Assembly (NCBI GenBank): GCA_008364785.1
Contig: VTTJ01000002.1
Span: forward strand, 310,001 to 374,000
Length of the DNA stretch: 64,000 nt
From: Bacillus sp. BGMRC 2118
Lineage (GTDB): Bacteria > Bacillota > Bacilli > Bacillales > SA4
Direction of reading: 5' to 3'
Below, in pieces: positions 56,787-64,000 of the stretch. The stretch's first letter is position 1; each line of letters begins with the position of its first letter. The notes beneath the pieces were generated by a model. That model was not told where the DNA came from. It was given only the letters and a program-made list of their open reading frames with translations, and did no database searches. The position numbers and the translations under genes were made by a program.

Positions 56787-57200
56787 GTGAAGATTTCAAC
56801 AAAAGGAAGATATGGCTTAACCATTATGATTGAGCTAGCTAAACAACATGGAAACGGTCCAGTTTCTTTAAAATCTATTGCTCAATCATATGAGCTGTCT
56901 GAGCATTACCTGGAGCAGTTAATATCACCATTACGAAATGCTGGCCTAGTTAAAAGTATTAGAGGAGCATACGGCGGTTACTTGTTAGGGGAAGAACCAG
57001 CTAACATCACTGCAGGAGATGTTATTTCTGTCCTTGAGGGGCCAATTAATCCAGTTGAAGTTCTCGATGAAGAGGAACCGGCAAAACGTGATCTTTGGAT
57101 TCGAATTCGGGACGCAGTACGAGAAGTGCTAGATAATACCACTCTAGAAGATTTGGCTAACTATGAAGACGATCAGAACGCTTATATGTTTTATATTTAG
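56787..57200 (+). CDS. cymR: Rrf2-family regulator CymR
   Basis: CymR is the master repressor of cysteine synthesis and uptake and works with CysK. It begins 'KISTKGRYGLTIMIELAKQHG', with the winged HTH 'SLKSIAQSYELSEHYLEQLISPLRNAGLV' (split near 28-56) and wing 'SIRGAYGGYLL'. It lacks the three Fe-S cysteines of IscR, as expected for CymR. GTG start after AAAGGAGTG. 137 residues. It precedes iscS-mnmA. Confidence 0.95.
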   Translation: MKISTKGRYGLTIMIELAKQHGNGPVSLKSIAQSYELSEHYLEQLISPLRNAGLVKSIRGAYGGYLLGEEPANITAGDVISVLEGPINPVEVLDEEEPAKRDLWIRIRDAVREVLDNTTLEDLANYEDDQNAYMFYI

Positions 57201-57240
57201 GCTACAATAAACGAAAGTAAGATAGAAAGGAGTGGAAGCG

Positions 57241-59510
<2,270 letters not shown>

Positions 59511-59529
59511 GGATTATAAATGAACAGAT

Positions 59530-59561
59530 AAAACCTCAGCCTAAATGGTCTGAGGTTTTAC
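59530..59561 (+). terminator. Terminator of cymR-iscS-mnmA
   Basis: AAAACCTCAGCC and GGTCTGAGGTTTT pair around TAAAT with one bulge or mismatch, ending TTTTA. Confidence 0.8.
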
Positions 59562-59595
59562 GATTGTTAATAATTTTCTAAAGGAGGAACAATTG

Positions 59596-60246
59596 ATGAT
59601 AGATAAAAATAAACAGGGAATTGAGCTCATGCAAGAAGGAAAGCTGGAGGAAGCGGCGAAAATATTTACAGAAGCACTTGAGGAAAATCCACATGACCCC
59701 ATTTTAAATGTGAACTTTGGGAATTTGCTTGCAGCAATAGGAGAAACAGAAAAAGCTCTTGCGTTTTATAAGCGTGGTATTGAACTTGATGAGAATCTGG
59801 CTACGGCCTACTATAGTACAGGAACTATTTATTTTGAATTAGAAGAGCTGGAAAATGCAACACATTACTTTTCAAAAGCCATTGAAAAAGGTTTAGAAAA
59901 CCAGGATGTTTATTTCATGTTAGGACTAACGTATATGTACCAAGATCTCTTTAAGCATGCATTACCTTATTTGCAACGAGCAGCCGAGCTTAATCCTGAG
60001 GATGATGATGCAGTATTTCAATATGGCATTTGCCAAGCGCAATTGGGTCTAATTGATGAAGCAATCACAACTTTTGAAGCATTAACAGCTAGAGATGTAC
60101 AAAATGCAGACGTTTACTTCAATTTAGGTGTTGCGTATGCTCATAAAGATAATGAGACGAAGGCTTTAGAACAATTTAAAAAAGCATTAGAACTTCAGCC
60201 TGACCATTTATTAGCTGGAAATGGAAAACGTTTATTAGAACAATAA
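59596..60246 (+). CDS. yrrB: Tetratricopeptide-repeat protein (YrrB-like)
   Basis: A 216-residue cytoplasmic protein made almost wholly of TPR units of 34 residues, e.g. 'GIELMQEGKLEEAAKIFTEAL', 'GNLLAAIGETEKALAFYKRGI' and 'VAYAHKDNETKALEQFKKAL'. Probably six units. It serves as a protein-binding scaffold; the partner is unknown. The ATG at 59596 follows AAAGGAGG. B. subtilis yrrB has the same position before yrrC. Confidence 0.85.
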   Translation: MIDKNKQGIELMQEGKLEEAAKIFTEALEENPHDPILNVNFGNLLAAIGETEKALAFYKRGIELDENLATAYYSTGTIYFELEELENATHYFSKAIEKGLENQDVYFMLGLTYMYQDLFKHALPYLQRAAELNPEDDDAVFQYGICQAQLGLIDEAITTFEALTARDVQNADVYFNLGVAYAHKDNETKALEQFKKALELQPDHLLAGNGKRLLEQ

Positions 60247-60284
60247 ATCTAGGGATTTGAATAAGTAGAAAGGGGTGGAAATAG

Positions 60285-62657
60285 GTGAGTGAACAATATG
60301 TAAAAGGCTATCCAATTGTTACAATCTTTCATAATTCATCAAATTTATACTCTGTGATCCGAATCAAAATTGAAGATACAAATGAAAACTATGAAGATAA
60401 AGAAGCGATTGTTACTGGCTACTTTCCACCTCTTCAAGAACAGGAAAGCTATACATTTTATGGAACGTTTAAGGATCATCCGAAATTTGGGATTCAATAT
60501 CACGTTACACACTTTCAAAAGGAAGTACCAAGAACGGAACAAGGAGTCATTCAGTATCTTTCAAGTGACTTATTTAAAGGTATTGGGAAAAAGACTGCTG
60601 CAAAAATTGTAGATGTTCTTGGTGAGAATGCGATTCGCAAAATCATGAATGACCCAAATTGCTTAAAAGATATACCAGGGTTAACAGCAGATAAAGCTGT
60701 CGAAATTGTTAAAACACTGCATGAACATCAAGGATTAGAGCAGGTCATGATTACATTGACTCAATACGGATTTGGTCCCCAGCTTTCCATGAAAATCTAC
60801 CAAACATACCGAGATCAAGCTCTAGAAATGATTAAGAAAAATCCCTATCAGCTTATTGCAGATGTTGAGGGAGTCGGCTTTGCGAAAGCAGATGAATTAG
60901 GTAAGGCGATAGGTATTGTTGGTGAACATCCTGATAGAATTAAGGCAGGATGCTTATACATAATTGAACAATTTTGTATGCAAGATGGCCACGTTTATGT
61001 ATTACTTAACCAACTTGTTGAAAAGGTAAAGCAGCTTTTAGAAGCCAATCAATCACAGCAAATTAGTGAATCAGATATTAGCAGGGAAATCACACATCTC
61101 GTAGAAGAGGGAAAGCTCATCAACGAGGAAAATCGTTATTATATGCCATCCTTGTTTTTTGCTGAGAAAGGTTTTGTTTCGAGTGTTAAGAGAATACTTT
61201 CACAAACTGAGTACGAAGATCAATTTCCTGAATCTGAATTTCTTCTTGCGCTAGGTTCATTAGAGGAACGGTTGAACGTTCAATATGCTCCTTCTCAAAA
61301 GGATGCCATTCAAAGGGCATTAACTTCTCCAATGTTGTTACTTACTGGCGGGCCGGGTACAGGGAAGACAACCGTCATAAAAGGAATTGTTGAGCTTTAT
61401 GCTGAACTACATGGATGTTCTCTAGAACCAAAAGAATATAAGAAGGAAGAGCCTTTTCCATTTTTATTAGTTGCTCCAACTGGACGTGCAGCTAAAAGAA
61501 TGAATGAATCTACAGGTCTCCCTGCAGTTACGATTCACCGTCTGCTAGGATGGAATGGTGTGGATGGTTTTGATTTTGATGAAGATAATCCAATTGACGG
61601 GAAAATATTGATTGTTGATGAAGTATCAATGGTTGATATGTGGTTAGCGAATCAATTATTTAAATCACTGCCAGAACATATCCAAGTTATTTTAGTTGGT
61701 GATGAGGACCAATTGCCGTCTGTTGGTCCAGGACAAGTATTAAGGGATTTATTAGATGCTTCCACAATACCAACCGTAAAGCTTGTGGATATTTTTAGGC
61801 AATCAGAAGGCTCAACCATCATCCAGCTTGCTCATGAAATAAAGAAAGGACATTTACCTCCTGATATTACGATGCAAAAACCTGACCGTTCCTTCTTTAA
61901 ATGTAATCAATATCAAGTGTTAGATGTTGTGAAAAAGGTTTGTGCCAATGCCATTAAAAAAGGATACACCTCAAGAGATATTCAAGTTCTGGCACCTATG
62001 TACCGCGGGGCTGCCGGAATTGATAATTTGAATTTGGAGTTACAGTCACTCTTTAATCCAAAATCAGAGCAAAAAAGAGAAATTGCCTTTGGAGACAAAG
62101 TGTATCGAGTGGGGGATAAAGTCCTTCAGCTCGTTAATCAACCTGACCAAAATGTATTTAATGGAGATATGGGAGAGGTTGTATCAATTTTTTATGCGAA
62201 GGAAAATGTAGAAAAAGAGGACCTAGTTGTCATATCATACGAAGGAACTGAGGTAACGTATAAAAAGCAAGACCTGACACAAATCACACATGCTTATTGT
62301 TGCTCAGTACATAAATCACAAGGAAGTGAATTCCCAATTGTCATCCTTCCTGTTGTACGTAGCTACTACAGAATGTTAAGAAGAAACCTTGTTTATACCG
62401 CAATAACAAGAAGTAAGGAATTTTTAATATTATGTGGGGAAGAAGATATTTTATTACAAAGTATTCATCGTACAGAGGATAACAAACGTCAGACGACGCT
62501 TACGGAGAGAATGATACGTCATATAGGCAGTGAAGAAGAACGTGATAAACCTATAAATCCCGTAATTGAAGTTGAACATGATGATGTATTTGAAATGAGT
62601 GTTCAAGCTGAGAGGAAAGCAATGGTAAACGTTTCTCCGTATGACTTTATGGAATGA
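60285..62657 (+). CDS. recD2: ATP-dependent DNA helicase RecD2
   Basis: RecD2 is a 5'-3' SF1B helicase of mismatch repair and fork maintenance that acts without RecBC. The N-terminal extension has HhH motifs ('GIGKKTAAKIVDVLG', near 102). Walker A 'GGPGTGKTTV' is near 353, Walker B 'LIVDEVSMVD' near 440, and the C-terminal 'HAYCCSVHKSQGSEFPIVI' and 'LVYTAITRSKEFLI' are motifs V and VI. GTG start after AAAGGGGTGG. 790 residues, normal. Confidence 0.96.
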   Translation: MSEQYVKGYPIVTIFHNSSNLYSVIRIKIEDTNENYEDKEAIVTGYFPPLQEQESYTFYGTFKDHPKFGIQYHVTHFQKEVPRTEQGVIQYLSSDLFKGIGKKTAAKIVDVLGENAIRKIMNDPNCLKDIPGLTADKAVEIVKTLHEHQGLEQVMITLTQYGFGPQLSMKIYQTYRDQALEMIKKNPYQLIADVEGVGFAKADELGKAIGIVGEHPDRIKAGCLYIIEQFCMQDGHVYVLLNQLVEKVKQLLEANQSQQISESDISREITHLVEEGKLINEENRYYMPSLFFAEKGFVSSVKRILSQTEYEDQFPESEFLLALGSLEERLNVQYAPSQKDAIQRALTSPMLLLTGGPGTGKTTVIKGIVELYAELHGCSLEPKEYKKEEPFPFLLVAPTGRAAKRMNESTGLPAVTIHRLLGWNGVDGFDFDEDNPIDGKILIVDEVSMVDMWLANQLFKSLPEHIQVILVGDEDQLPSVGPGQVLRDLLDASTIPTVKLVDIFRQSEGSTIIQLAHEIKKGHLPPDITMQKPDRSFFKCNQYQVLDVVKKVCANAIKKGYTSRDIQVLAPMYRGAAGIDNLNLELQSLFNPKSEQKREIAFGDKVYRVGDKVLQLVNQPDQNVFNGDMGEVVSIFYAKENVEKEDLVVISYEGTEVTYKKQDLTQITHAYCCSVHKSQGSEFPIVILPVVRSYYRMLRRNLVYTAITRSKEFLILCGEEDILLQSIHRTEDNKRQTTLTERMIRHIGSEEERDKPINPVIEVEHDDVFEMSVQAERKAMVNVSPYDFME

Positions 62658-62695
62658 AGCAAAGGATAAGAGTGTTCGGAAAGGGTGGGGTACTT

Positions 62696-63169
62696 TTGCG
62701 AACGTTTACTCTTCTAAAAGGACAACCTGTATTTAATAAAAATTCAGGAGAAATTATTGGGCATGTTTCGGATTTGAAATTATCGACAGAGGGTACTATT
62801 GATTCTATCGTGATTGACCAAAGGGGCCTCTTTGGTCGTGATAAACATATTCCGGTTCAAGATATTACATCCTTTGGACATGACGGAGTGATGATTCAAC
62901 CTCAAGAATCCCATTCGGTCGGATATGATAAAGAGAGTCATTATCTTTGCCACGGACAAGGATTAATAGGGCAATTGCTCTTTACCACTGAAGGCGAAAA
63001 GCTGGGTATTGTTGAGGATGTATATTTTGATGAACAGTTGGGCACAATCATAGGGTATGAAGTATCAGAGGGTTTTTTTGCCGATATAACCGAAGGAAAA
63101 AAGGTTGTGAAAACAACGAATCCCCTTCAATTCGGGCAAGATATAATCCTAATCGAAATCAACATGTAA
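62696..63169 (+). CDS. yrrD: PRC-barrel domain protein YrrD
   Basis: The product has two PRC-barrel-like domains: 'LLKGQPVFNKNSGEIIGHVSDLKL' (split, residues 6-29) and 'EGEKLGIVEDVYFDEQLGTIIGYEVS' (split, near 100). Function is unknown. I prefer the TTG at 62696, which follows AAGGGTGGGG; an ATG at 62654 overlaps the recD2 stop but has no ribosome site. About 157 residues. Confidence 0.82.
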   Translation: MRTFTLLKGQPVFNKNSGEIIGHVSDLKLSTEGTIDSIVIDQRGLFGRDKHIPVQDITSFGHDGVMIQPQESHSVGYDKESHYLCHGQGLIGQLLFTTEGEKLGIVEDVYFDEQLGTIIGYEVSEGFFADITEGKKVVKTTNPLQFGQDIILIEINM

Positions 63170-63189
63170 CCTGAGGAGGCCCCTTACCC

Positions 63190-63378
63190 GTGCAATGCCC
63201 AAATTGTAAAAGTAAAGATATCGGAAAAATAGGTGTGAATCAATATTATTGCTGGAATTGCTTTATCGAATTGTCCGTTTCGAAAGGTATATTAAATCTT
63301 CATCAAGTAGAAGAAGACGGAACATTAAGTTCGTTAGATGATCTATTCGGTGAAGATGATCGAATTATCAATATGTAA
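63190..63378 (+). CDS. Small zinc-ribbon protein
   Basis: A 62-residue protein with CPNC near residue 3 and CWNC near 21, a likely four-cysteine zinc site, and an acidic tail (DDLFGEDD). GTG start after GAGGAGG. Function is unknown. A small gene (yrzR, by memory) occupies this place in B. subtilis. Confidence 0.78.
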   Translation: MQCPNCKSKDIGKIGVNQYYCWNCFIELSVSKGILNLHQVEEDGTLSSLDDLFGEDDRIINM

Positions 63379-63401
63379 ACAAATTAAAGGAGTGATCAAG
63401 C

Positions 63402-63533
63402 ATGAACAAAACGATGACAACATTAGTTGCGTTAGGTGTAGGTGCTTATGCGTACAAAAAGGCAGCGGATAATGATCTCATGTCAAATCGTACGATGAAA
63501 AAACTCCGCAGACGAGTATCGAGAATGATGTAA
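63402..63533 (+). CDS. 43-residue protein, DUF3918/YrzQ type
   Basis: The reading frame starts MNKTMTTLVALGVGAYAYKK and ends RRRVSRMM. It has one hydrophobic segment and a very basic C-terminus. The ribosome site AAAGGAGTG is 8 nt upstream. It resembles the small YrzQ proteins of bacilli, also found before yrrI. Function unknown. Confidence 0.78.
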   Translation: MNKTMTTLVALGVGAYAYKKAADNDLMSNRTMKKLRRRVSRMM

Positions 63534-63539
63534 TCAGCA

Positions 63540-63566
63540 GGGGCCCTTAAGTGGGTCCTTTTTTAT
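63540..63566 (+). terminator. Terminator before yrrI
   Basis: GGGGCCC and GGGTCC pair around TTAAGT with G-U, followed by TTTTTTA. Confidence 0.7.
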
Positions 63567-63648
63567 GTAATTGAAATCCCTTCTGTTCAAGCTTTTTTTG
63601 AATGGATTTTTATCATTTGGCTCACATTAACAAAGGGAGGGTCATTTG

Positions 63649-64000
63649 GTGAAAAATATGAATGTTAAGTGGATTACTCGATTAATCGTTCTACTTTTAC
63701 TATTTTTATGTATCTTTATTTTTATTCGTTTAGAGCCTTTTTGGAATCCAATTTATCAGGCAATCTTAGCTGTAATTGTACCGTTTATACTCGCTTCTTT
63801 CATTACCTATTTGTTACATCCACTAGTAGAGAAATTACACGCTCAAAATATTCCTCGGCCCTTATCCATTTTAATAATTTATGTTTTATTTTTTGGGAGT
63901 CTAGGTCTCGCTCTTTATAAAGGAATTCCTCAATTTCTGATTCAAATTAGAGAATTTGGTAATAATGTCCCTGCTATTTTTGAAACATATAGGGGATGGA
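63649..64000 (+). CDS. yrrI: AI-2E family transporter, N-terminal part
   Basis: The reading frame is open to the window end (about 117 codons). The GTG at 63649 is 8 nt after AAGGGAGGG. The protein has membrane helices near residues 8-24 and 33-57, the family stretch 'PFILASFITYLLHPLVEKL', then another helix near 70-88 and 'GIPQFLIQIREF'. The AI-2E/PerM family are permeases with unclear substrates. Position after yrrD matches B. subtilis yrrI. Confidence 0.88.
   Translation, partial: MKNMNVKWITRLIVLLLLFLCIFIFIRLEPFWNPIYQAILAVIVPFILASFITYLLHPLVEKLHAQNIPRPLSILIIYVLFFGSLGLALYKGIPQFLIQIREFGNNVPAIFETYRGW

Overview
The window is a 64 kb chromosomal segment of a low-GC, endospore-forming member of the Bacillaceae. 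The evidence is a run of sporulation genes (spoIVFA-spoIVFB, spo0B, safA, a CoxA-like lipoprotein gene, bofC, spoVB, an rsfA-like gene) set among housekeeping genes in nearly the Bacillus subtilis radC-to-yrrI order. It is not B. subtilis itself: an RNase E/G gene lies between spoIVFB and the L21 leader, and no pheB lies between obgE and pheA. I cannot name the species.

Layout. 0-5 kb: radC end, mreBCD (cell shape) and minCD (septum placement). 5-6 kb: FMN riboswitch and riboflavin transporter ribU. 6.4-13.8 kb: spoIVFA-spoIVFB, RNase E/G, L21 leader-rplU-prp-rpmA, spo0B-obgE, pheA. 13.9-19.4 kb: NAD block, with niaR and nifS divergent from nadB-nadC-nadA. 19.7-23.4 kb: spore coat and cortex genes safA, coxA-like and bofC. 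23.8-28.4 kb: ruvAB, queA, tgt, yajC. 28.5-34.3 kb: small membrane and unknown genes, spoVB, comN. 34.4-46.2 kb: secDF, a cation efflux protein, recJ, apt, relA, dtd and a cell-wall amidase. 46.6-51.9 kb: T-box-hisS-aspS, 6S RNA, tcdA. 52-64 kb: a carotenoid desaturase-like flavoprotein, rsfA-like gene, rarA, yczE-like gene, cymR-iscS-mnmA, a TPR gene, recD2, yrrD, two very small genes and the start of yrrI.

How genes work together. L21, Prp and L27 form a unit in which Prp should trim the N-terminal extension visible on L27. NiaR, NifS and NadBCA form an NAD circuit in which NifS probably serves the Fe-S quinolinate synthase. CymR, IscS and MnmA link cysteine status to tRNA 2-thiolation. SpoIVFA/SpoIVFB, BofC, Spo0B, SpoVB, SafA and the CoxA-like protein are sporulation parts. 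The RNA regulators seen are an FMN riboswitch, an L21 leader, a hisS T-box, 6S RNA and a possible relA leader terminator.

The most unusual content is non-coding. Seven copies of a 95-192 bp MITE-like element (family A here) lie between genes; its ends read GGCTSTTTTC and every copy has an 8-bp target duplication, exact or with one mismatch. One copy of a second family (B) has a related end and an exact 8-bp duplication. The ends resemble those of ISL3-type elements, but no transposase is in the window. Independently, three intergenic arrays carry a TCGC-centred core every 19-22 bp for 9-13 units, about two helical turns. This spacing shifts reading frame, so the constraint appears to be on DNA geometry rather than on protein. 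I have no name for these arrays, and they are the best candidate for something undescribed here.
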